From: Gordonia asplenii
Lineage (GTDB): Bacteria; Actinomycetota; Actinomycetes; Mycobacteriales; Mycobacteriaceae
DNA: 64,000 nucleotides
Assembly: GCF_012933505.1 (NCBI RefSeq)
Contig: NZ_JABBNB010000005.1
Span: 1 to 64,000, forward strand
Direction: 5' to 3'
This document shows positions 11,804 to 21,129 of this stretch, one piece after another (positions within the stretch are counted from its first letter, which is position 1; each line of letters starts with the position of its first letter). The position numbers were made by a program, and so were the translations under genes. A model generated the notes under the pieces. That model was not told where the DNA came from. It was given only the letters and a program-made list of their open reading frames with translations, and ran no database searches.

Positions 11804-12616
11804 ATGACATCAACCGCGAGCCGCGCCCTCGGCCTGCCCGTTCTAACTAATTTCCGCGACCTCGGTGGATGGTCGGCGGGCGACGGCGCGACGGTGCGCA
11901 GCCGGCTGCTGTTCCGCAGTAAGGGACTCACCGGACTCGACGCCGACGATCGTGCTGTGCTCGACGGTCTGCGGCTGAGCCGCGTCTATGACTTCCGCAG
12001 CGTCGACGAGGTCACCGAGAGCGCGGACCCGGAGTTGGCCGGCGTGCGTAATGTGCATCTGGACGTCCTCGCCGACTCGCCGCGCTCGATCGCGGCGAAC
12101 ATGGGCGACAAGCTCGCCGACCCGGCGCACGCCGCCGAACTCACCGAGCAACTGGCGAAACCCGAAGTGCATCAGTCGATCTGCGAGATCTACCGCGGTC
12201 TGGTCAGCTTCGACAGCGCTCGACGCAGCTTCGGAGGCTTCTTCACGGGACTCCTCGACGACCCCGCGCCGGCACTGTTTCACTGCACCGCTGGCAAAGA
12301 CCGCACCGGCTGGGCCGCGGCCGCATTCCTGTCACTGATGGGCGTGTCCCGCGACGACGTGTACGCCGAGTATCTGCTCACCAATGATCAGTTGCTCGTC
12401 GGGCTGACGCCGCTTTTCGAACGATTCGCCGCTGCGGGCGGCGACCCGGAGGTCCTCAAGCCGGTCTTCGGTGTGGTGCCTGGCTACCTCGATGCGGCGT
12501 TCGCGGAGCTCGACACCGAATTCGGTTCGGTCGCAGGCTATTTCGCGGATGGCCTGGGGATCGACGCCGACGCGCAGCAGGCGTTGCGGGAGAAGTATCT
12601 GGACCGATCGGAGTAG
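11804..12616 (+). CDS. Protein tyrosine/serine phosphatase, PtpB-like
   Basis: Phosphatase of 270 residues. The P-loop HCTAGKDRTGW places the catalytic Cys at 161 and Arg at 167. The N-terminal 'LTNFRDLGGW' and 'LFRSKGLTGL' segments are those of the MptpB family of atypical phosphatases, which act on phosphotyrosine, phosphoserine and phosphoinositides. No signal peptide is visible; MptpB is exported without a classical one. In pathogenic mycobacteria MptpB is a virulence factor; here a housekeeping role is more likely. It stands alone behind the groEL2 terminator. Confidence 0.88.
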   Translation: MTSTASRALGLPVLTNFRDLGGWSAGDGATVRSRLLFRSKGLTGLDADDRAVLDGLRLSRVYDFRSVDEVTESADPELAGVRNVHLDVLADSPRSIAANMGDKLADPAHAAELTEQLAKPEVHQSICEIYRGLVSFDSARRSFGGFFTGLLDDPAPALFHCTAGKDRTGWAAAAFLSLMGVSRDDVYAEYLLTNDQLLVGLTPLFERFAAAGGDPEVLKPVFGVVPGYLDAAFAELDTEFGSVAGYFADGLGIDADAQQALREKYLDRSE

Positions 12617-12623
12617 TCGGGTT

Positions 12624-12747
12624 GGGTTCTTCGTCTCGCGAGCCCCTCTACTTCGTTACAACCGCTCGTTCCTCGCGGTCACTCAGCACGGCGGTTACAC
12701 CGAAGCTCGTTCCTCGCTTCGGCACTCGGGGAGCGGGTTGCGGCTCG
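12624..12747. repeat. Dispersed ~124-nt intergenic repeat (family B), copy at 12.7 kb
   Basis: This segment between convergent genes closely matches 53,904-54,027 over its whole length, including CTCTACTTCG, ACAACCGCTCGTTCCTCGCG and GGTTACACCGAAGCTCG. CCGAAGC and GCTTCGG can pair to form a hairpin. Its end runs up to the stop of the LuxR-family gene. Confidence 0.8.
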
Positions 12748-12751
12748 ACGA

Positions 12752-15379
12752 TCACTCGGTCACATTGCTCAGGTAGTCGATGATCTCCGCTCGGTCGGTG
12801 GTGCCCAACCGTTGGTTGATGCGGTAGACATGTCCTTCGACGGTGCGCAGCGACATGCCCAGCCGTTCGGCGAGTTCGGCGTTGCTGAGGCCCTCGCGGA
12901 GCAGGCCCGCGACCTCCCATTGGCGTCGGGTCAGCGGTAGATCGAGGCGGGGCAGCGCACGGAGGGCAGGGGTGATCACCGACTCGCATCGGGCTTGCAG
13001 GTCACTCGCCCGCTTACGTGCCGTGAGCATGGTTCCCCGGCGACCCTGGCCGTTGGCGATCTCCGCGGCCTGAGCGGCGATCGTCGCGGCCGTGACCAGG
13101 TCGCCGTAACTCTCGGCGGCGTCGGCGGCCGTCAACAGCGCGGACGGATCGTCGGCGAGCAACCCCTGCGCGTGCAGTCGCGCGGCCGCGAAGCGGGGGC
13201 CGTCGACGGGGACCGTGACGGCCATCAGTCTGCTGGCCGCGTCGAGGTCGCCGAAGCCGACGGCGGTCTGCATGATCAGCACGGCGACCGCGGACTGTCC
13301 GCGCCGCGACGCGAGGTCGGCGGCCGCGGTGCAGACGTCGATCGCGGTCGCCATCGCGCCCTGCGCGGCGTGGATCCACGCCCGAGCGAGCATCGACTGG
13401 GGCTGATAGTAGGCGTACGCCGACGGCGGACCGTCCGCGACCGGGTCCAATGCCGCGCTCGCCGCCTGTGCGGAGCCCTGCATGGCGTGGCCGATGGCGA
13501 CGGAGGTCTGTGCCAGGGTGTCCAGACCCATCGGATTTCCGGTCTCGCTCCAGCGTCGGATTCCAGTGCAGGCCTGGGCGAGGACGGTGAGAGCGGTGTC
13601 GATCCGGCCCGACGCGGTACACGTCCACCCGGAGATCAGCCGCGCGTAGATCAATGCGGGGCCCGGGGGACCGGTGAGCACCGACGAGTTGGCGTCGGCC
13701 AGGGCGGCGGCGTCGTCGAGCAGTCCGGCGATCAGCAGTCCGGCGACTTCCCTCATCTGTATGGGCAGTTTGAGATTCGCGACGTCGAAGTTGTCTTGCA
13801 GGCGCTCCAGTATCGGCGATGATTCCGCGCGGCATCGAACGATCTGGCCGGTTTCCCCGCCGGCCGCGAGCAGCCCGGTGATGGCGAGGTTCGCGGGCAT
13901 CGCGAAGTCGGGATCGGTGATCAGCCGACTGTTCAGTGCGCGCCGCGCGGCGTCCACCGCATCGAGTGACGCACCCCGGCCGTGCAACATCACCGCGCGC
14001 GGGCCGTCGAGCAGGGCGCGCAGGTCGGGGTCGTGCAGCGTCGCACCTACGTCGTCGAGCAATGCCGCCCCGGCGTCGACGTCGGCCAAGTCCCAGGCCA
14101 GGTTGGCGGCTCGGACCGTGGTGAGTCGGACGATGTCGGCGTCATCCGACGTGGAGGCCATCGCGGCGCGCAGCAGATCGTCGGCCGTTACGCCGTCGCC
14201 CGCCCAGGTAGCGCACAGTGCGAGGACGTAGGACGCGCGAAGATACGGTGCGCTGCCCGCAACGGCGCGTCGGGCGACTTGGCCGGCGAGCTCCTTGCCG
14301 ACGCGGATGTCGTTGGCAGCCATGGCATCTTCGGCCGCGCGCTGCAACATCGCCAGATCGACTTCCAACCCGCAGCGCAGCATCATGATCGCGCGCGAGA
14401 TCCGCAGCGGCGGCGGCACACCGGGTCGATCGGGAATCTTGGCGATGAGGGCGGCGCTGATCGCCCGGCGTCGACCGTAGCCCGCCCGACGACGCCCGAT
14501 CTCCCCATACAGCGGATGGACCAGCGTGTAGCGCGGTCCGTGGCTGGTCGGGACCGCGGCCACCACACCGCTGTCGACCGCTGCCTCGACGGCGGTCGCA
14601 TCGACGATGCCCTCGAGTTGTTCGGCGCTCAGCTCGCCCGCGACCGCGAGCACGTCGGCGACCTCGGCGACGTCGGGGGCCAGGCGGGCCAGTTCGTGGG
14701 AGATGAGGTCGCCCAGCACGCCAACCGCATCGGGTTCGCCGGTCCACCACCAGGTGCCGTCGTCGCGGTGGAAGTGCCCGCGGTCGGTCTCGGTCCGCAC
14801 GAGATGATCGATGTAGAGCGGAAGGCCGTTGGTGAGGTGGTGGATGCGATGCACGCTGGCCTGCTCGACCGTGCCGCCCAGCCGATCGTCGAGCATCGCG
14901 CCGACCTCGGCGACCGATAGCGGCTGCATGTCGATGACCTCGCGGGCGGCGATCGCCGCGATGGCTGCGGGCAGGTCGTCGAGCGAACGCGTGGTCGCGA
15001 CCACCGGCAGCATGGCGGCGGCACGCGCGATGACCGCGGCCGACAGGCCGTCGACGACATGTGCGTCGTCGACGACGATGCACCCGGCCGGCGTCGATCC
15101 GCGAGTCTCGATGAGGTCGTGCGCGGCATTCTCGATCAGTTCGGTACTCCCGCCGGCGAAGGTGCGCACGTGCAGCGCCAGCGCACCCAGCGGAATGTCG
15201 GCCATCGCCGGGCCGCCGGAAATCCAACGGTGGTGGGAGCGTTCGGTCACCGCGGCGCGCACCAGTGCGGTCTTGCCGACCCCGGGCGGACCGGCCAGGA
15301 CGATGAGGCCGCGGGCTGAGTCGAGAAATCGGGCCAGGGTGTGCAACTGCGCTCGACGGCCGACGATACCGGCGGTCAC
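12752..15379 (-). CDS. Large LuxR-family (LAL/MalT-like) ATPase regulator, second of tandem pair
   Basis: Regulator of 875 residues. An N-terminal NTPase domain has Walker A GPPGVGKTAL (about residues 30-39) and Walker B 'GCIVVDDAH'. A long helical, probably tetratricopeptide-like middle follows. The C-terminal LuxR helix-turn-helix is near 820-870 ('LTRRQWEVAGLLREGLSNAE', 'SLRTVEGHVYRINQ'). The GTG at 15379 overlaps the stop of the upstream paralogue by four bases (GTGA), which decides the start; the longer frame lies antisense to nothing useful and inside the neighbour. LAL proteins bind ATP and a small ligand; the targets here are unknown. Confidence 0.88.
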   Translation of the reverse strand: MTAGIVGRRAQLHTLARFLDSARGLIVLAGPPGVGKTALVRAAVTERSHHRWISGGPAMADIPLGALALHVRTFAGGSTELIENAAHDLIETRGSTPAGCIVVDDAHVVDGLSAAVIARAAAMLPVVATTRSLDDLPAAIAAIAAREVIDMQPLSVAEVGAMLDDRLGGTVEQASVHRIHHLTNGLPLYIDHLVRTETDRGHFHRDDGTWWWTGEPDAVGVLGDLISHELARLAPDVAEVADVLAVAGELSAEQLEGIVDATAVEAAVDSGVVAAVPTSHGPRYTLVHPLYGEIGRRRAGYGRRRAISAALIAKIPDRPGVPPPLRISRAIMMLRCGLEVDLAMLQRAAEDAMAANDIRVGKELAGQVARRAVAGSAPYLRASYVLALCATWAGDGVTADDLLRAAMASTSDDADIVRLTTVRAANLAWDLADVDAGAALLDDVGATLHDPDLRALLDGPRAVMLHGRGASLDAVDAARRALNSRLITDPDFAMPANLAITGLLAAGGETGQIVRCRAESSPILERLQDNFDVANLKLPIQMREVAGLLIAGLLDDAAALADANSSVLTGPPGPALIYARLISGWTCTASGRIDTALTVLAQACTGIRRWSETGNPMGLDTLAQTSVAIGHAMQGSAQAASAALDPVADGPPSAYAYYQPQSMLARAWIHAAQGAMATAIDVCTAAADLASRRGQSAVAVLIMQTAVGFGDLDAASRLMAVTVPVDGPRFAAARLHAQGLLADDPSALLTAADAAESYGDLVTAATIAAQAAEIANGQGRRGTMLTARKRASDLQARCESVITPALRALPRLDLPLTRRQWEVAGLLREGLSNAELAERLGMSLRTVEGHVYRINQRLGTTDRAEIIDYLSNVTE

Positions 15380-17922
15380 CTCGGGATCCACGGCGTGAGT
15401 ATGGACAACTCGTCGCGTCGGCGCGCTCCGAGTTTGTGCATCAGCCGGTACACGTGGCCTTCGACGGTGCGCACCGAGACCACGAGATCGTCGGCGATGT
15501 CCCGGTTGGACACCCCACGCGCGACCTCGGTGAGAATCTCGATCTCGCGTCGTGACAGCGTCGGCGGTTCGGGCAGCGCAGCGACCGCCGGCGTGCGTTG
15601 CAGGGTGGTCGCGACGATGGCGCGAGACTGCCAATTCGCCTTCAGCGCAAGTAGTTTCGCGTCCTCGGTCGCATACTTGAGCGCGGCCAGCGCGAAACCC
15701 TCGGCCGCCCAGATGAGCCGCCCGCGCGCGGTCATCTGCTCCGCCGCCGCGGACATCGTATCGGCGTCGCCGGCGAGCGCCTCGAGGAAGACGACGGCGG
15801 CTTGCCCGCCGCTGCCCTGACGCGCGCGCCGATGAAAGTCGGCGTCGGGCGCGATGAGCCCGAGCGCCTCGGCGTCGAAACGGACATCGAGTTCGACGCC
15901 CGCCATCTCGTGGCTACGCGCGAAGGCCACCGCGTCGGCGGCGTGCAGCCGAGCGGCGGGCAGATCCGACGTCGCCATCCGATACAGCGCCCGTGCCATC
16001 TCGACGGCGGGTTGCTGGTGGGCGTTCACCCGGTGGGCGGTGTTCTCGGCGATCTGCAGCGAACTCTTGGCCTCGGTCACGCGGCCGAGCAACGAGTACA
16101 CCTGCGACAGCCATGCCGAACATGCGCAGACCAGGCTCGCCTGGGGACTCCGCGATGCGAGCGACAGGGCACGCGCATAGTGGTCCTCGGCGGCGAGCAG
16201 ATCTCCGCTCATGTGCGCGGCGCGCCCGCTGATCACATCGTTGGCCAGGCTCAGCAGCGAGTCGCCGTCGTCGCGGGCGGCCTGGGCCACCTCGGCGACG
16301 AATCGTCCGGCCTTTTCGAATCGTCCTGTCAGCAAATAGAATTCGAGTTGGTTGAAGGTATTGATCAACGCGGCGAGCCCGGTGTTGACCTGGCTGGAGG
16401 CGGCGCGCGACAGCCGGATCGGCACTTGCGCTTCGGCCGGTCGGCCCACCGACAGGAGGGCGGCGGCCTTCGAGCTGTAGAGCCACGCCGTCGACAACGC
16501 GTCACGGTCTCGCGGTTCGCCGAGCTCAGCGCAAATCTCAAGCGCGACAGGCGATTCGCCCAGATAGTAGTGGAACGTGGCACGCAGCGCGTCGATCGCG
16601 AACAGGCCGTCCGAGTCGGCGGGCAACGTCGCACGCGCCTCGCGAAGCAGTGTCAGTGCATCGTCGGGCCGCAGGAGAAACCAGAACATGTTGGCCGCGC
16701 GCACCGAGATGGTCCGGGCGCGCACGGTGGCGTCGGGCGGCGGGTCGCCGGCGGCGAGCAGTTGCTCACACTCGCGAGCACGACCCCGCCACATCAGCGA
16801 TTGCGCCAGAATGAGCGTGGGCTCGGCGTGGTCACCGCGCGTAATTGCTTGGCGCGCAAGCATATCCGCCGTCTGAAAGTGGCCGATGCGCAGTTCGTGC
16901 GCCGCGGCGTCGACCAATGCCCCGGTGGGCTGGTCGATCCCGGCGATCAGCTTCATCATCACCGGCGTGATGACCCAGGTGTCGCCGACGGCGAGGTCGG
17001 CGGTGAACGCCGCGCTGATCCGGCGCGCGTGATCGCGGCGCTGATCGTCGGACAGTTCGGCATCGATCACCGATGCGAGAATCCGGATGCGCAGGGTGGC
17101 GTCGCCACCGGCGTCGACGTCGATCAGGCCCGACGCCTCGCACTCGTCGATCGCCGAACCGTCGCAGAGTGTATTGAGTACCGCCAGCGGCAGATTCGCG
17201 GCGATCGACAGTATCGTCGCGACGTCGCGCTGTGTCGCGGTGAGCGGTGCGAGGAACCGGTCGAGGATCGCCCGCAGCGTCGGTGACAGTGGAATGTCGT
17301 GATGCAACTGAGCTACACCGAATTCGGTCTGCAGTGTTTCCGAATCGATCGCAGCGCTCATCAGAGCCTCGGAGATGAGCGGGATTCCGCCGCTGAGCCG
17401 CTGAATCTGGTGGGGAACCCGACGATGGACGCGCCCGGGTATGCGGGACTCGACGAGTGCGGCGGTGTCGTCGAGGCTGAACGGCGGAATCGACAGCCGG
17501 TGGACGTGATTGTCCTTCCACATCGCGTACAGCGCGGGATGGGCGATCGCACTGCGCGCGGTCAGCAGTACTCGAGTCGCGCGGGCGGCCGTCAACTGCC
17601 ACAGCATCGCGCCTGCGGCCGGATCGAGTCGGTCGGCGTCGGCGATCCACACGATGGAACTGCCCGCTCGCCCTGTCGAAGTGCCCCGGCGCTCCGCTCG
17701 CCCTGTCGAACTGTCGTCGGGTCGATGGGCGAAGTCGCGCAGACGTTCGGCGGTGCAGTCCGCCGCCGTCAATGCGGTCACCGTCCGGCCGGCGAGAATC
17801 GCCTGCGCGAGGGTGGTCTTGCCCACGCCGAGCGGACCGACGAGCAGGAGTCCCCCTGCACCCGGGTCGTCGACGAGCACGCGGGCCTGTTCGAAGAACC
17901 GCGTGCGCACGATGTCGTGCAT
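15376..17922 (-). CDS. Large LuxR-family (LAL/MalT-like) ATPase regulator, first of tandem pair
   Basis: Regulator of 848 residues with the same plan as its neighbour: Walker A GPLGVGKTTL near residue 30, Walker B 'IVWIADADRL' near 115, a long helical middle, and a C-terminal LuxR domain ('LSRREIEILTEVARGVSNRD', 'SVRTVEGHVYRLMH'). Between the two Walker motifs sits a ten-residue direct repeat (STGRAERRGT then STGRAGSS), encoded by a 30-base duplication at about 17,664-17,710 and absent from the paralogue. The two genes are translationally coupled, so they may act as a heteromeric pair (inference). Confidence 0.88.
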   Translation of the reverse strand: MHDIVRTRFFEQARVLVDDPGAGGLLLVGPLGVGKTTLAQAILAGRTVTALTAADCTAERLRDFAHRPDDSSTGRAERRGTSTGRAGSSIVWIADADRLDPAAGAMLWQLTAARATRVLLTARSAIAHPALYAMWKDNHVHRLSIPPFSLDDTAALVESRIPGRVHRRVPHQIQRLSGGIPLISEALMSAAIDSETLQTEFGVAQLHHDIPLSPTLRAILDRFLAPLTATQRDVATILSIAANLPLAVLNTLCDGSAIDECEASGLIDVDAGGDATLRIRILASVIDAELSDDQRRDHARRISAAFTADLAVGDTWVITPVMMKLIAGIDQPTGALVDAAAHELRIGHFQTADMLARQAITRGDHAEPTLILAQSLMWRGRARECEQLLAAGDPPPDATVRARTISVRAANMFWFLLRPDDALTLLREARATLPADSDGLFAIDALRATFHYYLGESPVALEICAELGEPRDRDALSTAWLYSSKAAALLSVGRPAEAQVPIRLSRAASSQVNTGLAALINTFNQLEFYLLTGRFEKAGRFVAEVAQAARDDGDSLLSLANDVISGRAAHMSGDLLAAEDHYARALSLASRSPQASLVCACSAWLSQVYSLLGRVTEAKSSLQIAENTAHRVNAHQQPAVEMARALYRMATSDLPAARLHAADAVAFARSHEMAGVELDVRFDAEALGLIAPDADFHRRARQGSGGQAAVVFLEALAGDADTMSAAAEQMTARGRLIWAAEGFALAALKYATEDAKLLALKANWQSRAIVATTLQRTPAVAALPEPPTLSRREIEILTEVARGVSNRDIADDLVVSVRTVEGHVYRLMHKLGARRRDELSILTPWIPR
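17664..17710 (-). repeat. 30-base in-frame duplication inside a LuxR-family gene
   Basis: CCGCTCGCCCTGTCGAA occurs at 17664-17680 and 17694-17710. In protein it adds STGRA-type repeats between Walker A and Walker B. The phase is kept, so the gene stays open. Confidence 0.8.
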
Positions 17923-18006
17923 AGAGAGAGACTACGACGGCCCGGTTGCATCGGCCGGCCGTTATCGGCGTTCTTCCGCTGTTCGACCGACGCCCCGGCG
18001 TCGGCC

Positions 18007-18483
18007 TCAGCGCAAGATGATGCAGGTAGTGGTGCCGTGTGCGACGAGTTTGCCGTCGGCGGCGAACACCTTGCCGTCGGCGGTCGCGGTGCTGCGCCCG
18101 CTGTGGATCACCGTTCCCACCGCGGTGAGGTCGTCGGCGTCGAGCGCCACCGAGCGGATGTAGTTCACCTTGAGTTCCAGGGTGGTGTAGCGGACGCCCG
18201 CGGGCAGGGTGGTGTGCACCGCGCAGCCCATCACCGAGTCGAGCAGGGTGGCGCAGATTCCGCCGTGCACGCTGCCCAGCGGGTTGGCGAAGTCGGGTTT
18301 GGGTGTCACGGTGAAGGTCACCGTTCCCTCGCCGATCGCGACCGGCCGCATGCCGAGCAGGCGGCCGATGCTGGGGCGGTCGAGGCCGGGGTTGGCCGCC
18401 CATGCCTGCATGAGCTCGAGTCCGGAAGCGCTGCGCGGATCGAGCGGCGTCGAATCCGGCGAAGGAGAGATGTCGGTGCTCAT
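18007..18483 (-). CDS. Hotdog-fold thioesterase (PaaI family)
   Basis: Acyl-CoA thioesterase-like protein of 158 residues. The motif GSVHGGICATLLDSVMGCAV is the conserved catalytic helix region of PaaI-type hotdog enzymes, and 'LELKVNYIRSV' follows as expected. The ATG at 18483 (MSTDISPSP) starts it; the longer frame runs through the divergent TetR gene. Starts of the two genes are 51 bases apart, so the TetR protein probably controls both. The acyl substrate is unknown. Confidence 0.88.
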   Translation of the reverse strand: MSTDISPSPDSTPLDPRSASGLELMQAWAANPGLDRPSIGRLLGMRPVAIGEGTVTFTVTPKPDFANPLGSVHGGICATLLDSVMGCAVHTTLPAGVRYTTLELKVNYIRSVALDADDLTAVGTVIHSGRSTATADGKVFAADGKLVAHGTTTCIILR

Positions 18484-18534
18484 GGTTATGTATGATGGCA
18501 TAGATATTCGGGCAGATGAAATGAGGGTCGGCAG
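18484..18534. promoter_or_regulatory. Divergent promoter, thioesterase / TetR
   Basis: An A+T-rich 51-base gap in otherwise G+C-rich sequence. It contains TATGATGGCATA at 18491-18502, with TATG/CATA arms; TATGAT could be a -10 box for the TetR gene. This is a likely TetR operator, but not a strong palindrome. Confidence 0.45.
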
Positions 18535-19128
18535 GTGGCGGAGATTCCCGTCGGGCGCGGTCAGGCACGCGGCCCGCGCGAGCGCATGGTGATCAGCGCG
18601 GCGGATCTCATCGGCCGCGACGGGGTGTCGGCGACGTCGATCGGCGACGTGCTCGCGGCCAGCAAGGCGCCGCGCGGTTCCATCTACCACCATTTTCCGC
18701 GCGGCAAGAGCGAGTTGATGGTCGAAGCGGTCCGCTATGCGGGGGAGTTCATGGCCCGCCGGATCGCGGGTCGTGGGACGGCGACCCCGGCCGACACCGT
18801 CGCCGACATCGGCGACGTATGGCGCAAGATGCTCATCGAGAGTGATTTCGAATTCGGCTGCCCGGTGCTCGCCGGAGGCTTGGCACGCAATTCCGAACCC
18901 GCCGTCGCCGACGAAGCGGAGGAGATCTTCGCCGAATGGATCGCGCTGATCGCCGCTCGACTCGCCCGCGACGGCGTGCCGCGCGAGCGCGCGCAATCGT
19001 TGGCGCGATTGATCATCGCTGCCGTCGAAGGGGCCGTCGGACTGTGTCAGACGCAGCGTCGGGTGGACCCGCTCGACGACGTGATCGTCGAATTGCAGGC
19101 CCTGTGCGAATCGGCTGCCGCTACCTGA
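18535..19128 (+). CDS. TetR-family regulator (LmrA/YxaF-like)
   Basis: Repressor of 197 residues. The N-terminal helix-turn-helix includes 'GVSATSIGDVLAASKAPRGS' and 'IYHHFPRGKSELM', the form typical of the LmrA/YxaF subgroup. The C-terminal ligand domain has the subgroup's 'FEFGCPVLAGG' segment. A GTG at 18535 is used; no ATG in frame fits better. It is divergent from a thioesterase gene, its most likely target. Confidence 0.87.
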   Translation: MAEIPVGRGQARGPRERMVISAADLIGRDGVSATSIGDVLAASKAPRGSIYHHFPRGKSELMVEAVRYAGEFMARRIAGRGTATPADTVADIGDVWRKMLIESDFEFGCPVLAGGLARNSEPAVADEAEEIFAEWIALIAARLARDGVPRERAQSLARLIIAAVEGAVGLCQTQRRVDPLDDVIVELQALCESAAAT

Positions 19129-19205
19129 GGCGTGTGTCGGCGTAGTAGGTTTTCACTTTGAACAATCGCGGAATCGACTTCCGCCGCGTCGAAGTGAGGA
19201 GAACC

Positions 19206-19880
19206 ATGACGCCGGTCTACCGTGCCGCCCTGGGGTCCGACTTCGACCGGTTGCACCCGAATATGCAGTGGCGCTACGGGATCGACTCGACGTCGGGGGT
19301 GGCGCAGCGGCTGACCGGCATCTTGGAGTCGATCTATATCTCGGCAGCCGTTCCACCGCCGATCACCTGGTATTACGGCAATCGCAACGCATTGCCGAGC
19401 AAGTCGAGCCGGATGGTTCCGTTCACCCAGGACAACTATTGCTACGTCGACGAACTGGGCCGCGAGTGTCTCGCGGTGCTGCGCAACTTCGAATACACCG
19501 CGGGTAGTCGCAAGCTCAATTCCGTGTTGGTCGCCGGCCACGAAGGACTCGTCGACTATTTCGGCGACGGCCCCGAACTGCTCTACCCGATCACGGCGTC
19601 GACGACCCCGCAGGGCGATCTGCTTCTGGAAAGCGGCCCCCTGCGCTGGCTGCGCGGGCCGCGGCTGGGGATGCGCGGGCCGTTCGTGCTGGAGATGAAG
19701 TACACCGAGGGATGGGACGACGCCCGCCAGCGATTCCGGTGCGACGCCATCGTCCGTAACCCGGTGATCGGGGAGGTGCTGCACTATCGCGGATGGTTCA
19801 CCGCAGTCGATCAGCAGTGCGCACTGAGCGACATCCCCGACGAAGCCTGGCCGATCAATCTCATCGACCGGGAACACTGA
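19206..19880 (+). CDS. DUF4166 domain protein
   Basis: Protein of 224 residues matching the DUF4166 pattern from memory: 'SDFDRLHPNMQWRYG' at the N-terminus, then alternating beta-rich stretches and 'GPFVLEMKYTEGWDDARQRF'. No signal peptide or membrane helix is seen. The ATG at 19206 follows a clear GAGGAG ribosome site, which beats an in-frame TTG at 19158. Function is unknown. The SRPBCC gene follows 45 bases downstream. Confidence 0.72.
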   Translation: MTPVYRAALGSDFDRLHPNMQWRYGIDSTSGVAQRLTGILESIYISAAVPPPITWYYGNRNALPSKSSRMVPFTQDNYCYVDELGRECLAVLRNFEYTAGSRKLNSVLVAGHEGLVDYFGDGPELLYPITASTTPQGDLLLESGPLRWLRGPRLGMRGPFVLEMKYTEGWDDARQRFRCDAIVRNPVIGEVLHYRGWFTAVDQQCALSDIPDEAWPINLIDREH

Positions 19881-19925
19881 GGCTACGCGGCAATCGTGTC
19901 GCAGGTCGGTGATAGGTTTCCTCCC

Positions 19926-20369
19926 ATGGCTGTCTCTGCGAAAACCGAGTACGACGTTCAAGCACCGCTGCCGGTGGTGATGGAACTGCTGATGGATGTG
20001 GAGTCACTGCCGGACTGGTCGGGGCCGCACAAATCGGCGGAGATCCTCGACGAATACGACGACGGCGCGCCCAAGCGGGTCAAGATCGCGGTGTCGATGG
20101 GGCCGATCACCGACGAACAGGTCATCGAGTACACGTGGACCGAGAACTCCTGCACGTGGGATCTCGTCGAAGCGACTCAATTGAGCCAGCAGCATGGCGA
20201 ATACCACCTGTCCGAGGGACCCAACGGCACCACGCATGTCGAGTTCGAGTTGTCGGTCGATCTGAAGGTGAAGCTGCCCGGCCTTCTGCTGCGTCAGGCG
20301 CAGAAGGTGGCGGTGGAAACGTCGAAGAAGGGCGTTTCCGCCGAGGCCAAGCGCCGCGCCGCCCAGTGA
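19926..20369 (+). CDS. SRPBCC-family protein (polyketide cyclase/START-like)
   Basis: Protein of 147 residues with a START-like fold pattern: an N-terminal strand 'KTEYDVQAPLPVVMELLMDV', 'LPDWSGPHKSAEIL', a mixed sheet, and a C-terminal helix rich in Lys and Ala. Such proteins bind hydrophobic ligands in a deep pocket. TAGGTT stands seven bases before the ATG, consistent with a leaderless transcript. The ligand is unknown. Confidence 0.78.
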   Translation: MAVSAKTEYDVQAPLPVVMELLMDVESLPDWSGPHKSAEILDEYDDGAPKRVKIAVSMGPITDEQVIEYTWTENSCTWDLVEATQLSQQHGEYHLSEGPNGTTHVEFELSVDLKVKLPGLLLRQAQKVAVETSKKGVSAEAKRRAAQ

Positions 20370-20502
20370 CCTTTGGATAGGCCGCTGACCGGCGAGAACA
20401 CATCGGCGTGTCGTGACCACATCGTTGCACACGCGCGGTTGCCGCATCTGTAGGCTGACGTGCGTTGGGCAGGTCAGCGGGGCCGTCCGGGGAGAGGAAT
20501 CA

Positions 20503-21027
20503 GTGCGAATCACCACTTTGTCGAAGTGCACAACACGGGTCATGGGCGCGGCGATGGCCGTCGCGGGGGCGGCGTTCTTGATCTCGGTCGGCGGGGGCAG
20601 CGCACAGGCCAACCTCTGCACCGCCGACAACGGTGGGCGGATGCAGCACGTCACCCCGGACAGCGCGTGTGCGGCGACGTCGGGCCCGGGCAGTCATGCC
20701 ACCGCCGACGACGCGTCGTCGGCGGGCACCGCGATCGCCGTCGCCGACAAGGGCGGCAAGGCGACTGCACGTAACATGCAGCCCGGCTCGACCGCTCTGG
20801 CCGGCGCGAAGTACAACGGCACCGCCTACTCGGTGACCACCGGGCCGGGAGCGCAGTCGGTGGCGCAGGCGACCGCCGGGGCGACGGCGCTGGCCCTGGG
20901 CGGATGGGGCGGCCAGGCGTATGCGAGCCCCAAGGGAACCGCGTGCCTCGGTGGTTTCGCCGCCGCCTACGAGACGTCGAGCGGCAAGTTGTGCGTCCGA
21001 TCGGGAGTCCTTTACTTCCAGAACTGA
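20503..21027 (+). CDS. Secreted Gly/Ala/Thr-rich protein of unknown function
   Basis: Exported protein of about 174 residues. The N-terminus has basic residues, a hydrophobic stretch (about 14-32) and an Ala-x-Ala-like cleavage region 'GGGSAQANLC', so a Sec signal peptide is likely. The mature part is rich in Gly, Ala, Ser and Thr with repeated short motifs (STALAGAKYNGTAYSV, GAQSVAQATAGATAL) and four Cys residues. The GTG at 20503 follows GGAGAGGAAT; starts further upstream lack the signal-peptide layout. It resembles actinobacterial DUF6764-type proteins; I am not sure. Confidence 0.7.
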   Translation: MRITTLSKCTTRVMGAAMAVAGAAFLISVGGGSAQANLCTADNGGRMQHVTPDSACAATSGPGSHATADDASSAGTAIAVADKGGKATARNMQPGSTALAGAKYNGTAYSVTTGPGAQSVAQATAGATALALGGWGGQAYASPKGTACLGGFAAAYETSSGKLCVRSGVLYFQN

Positions 21028-21129
21028 GAACCCCGCCCGGGGAGTAGTACGACGTCGGGGCCGACGACAGATCCGTCGAGTTCACCTGGAAGACATGTGC
21101 CGTTCGCGGTTGCTGCTTACCGTTGTGTG

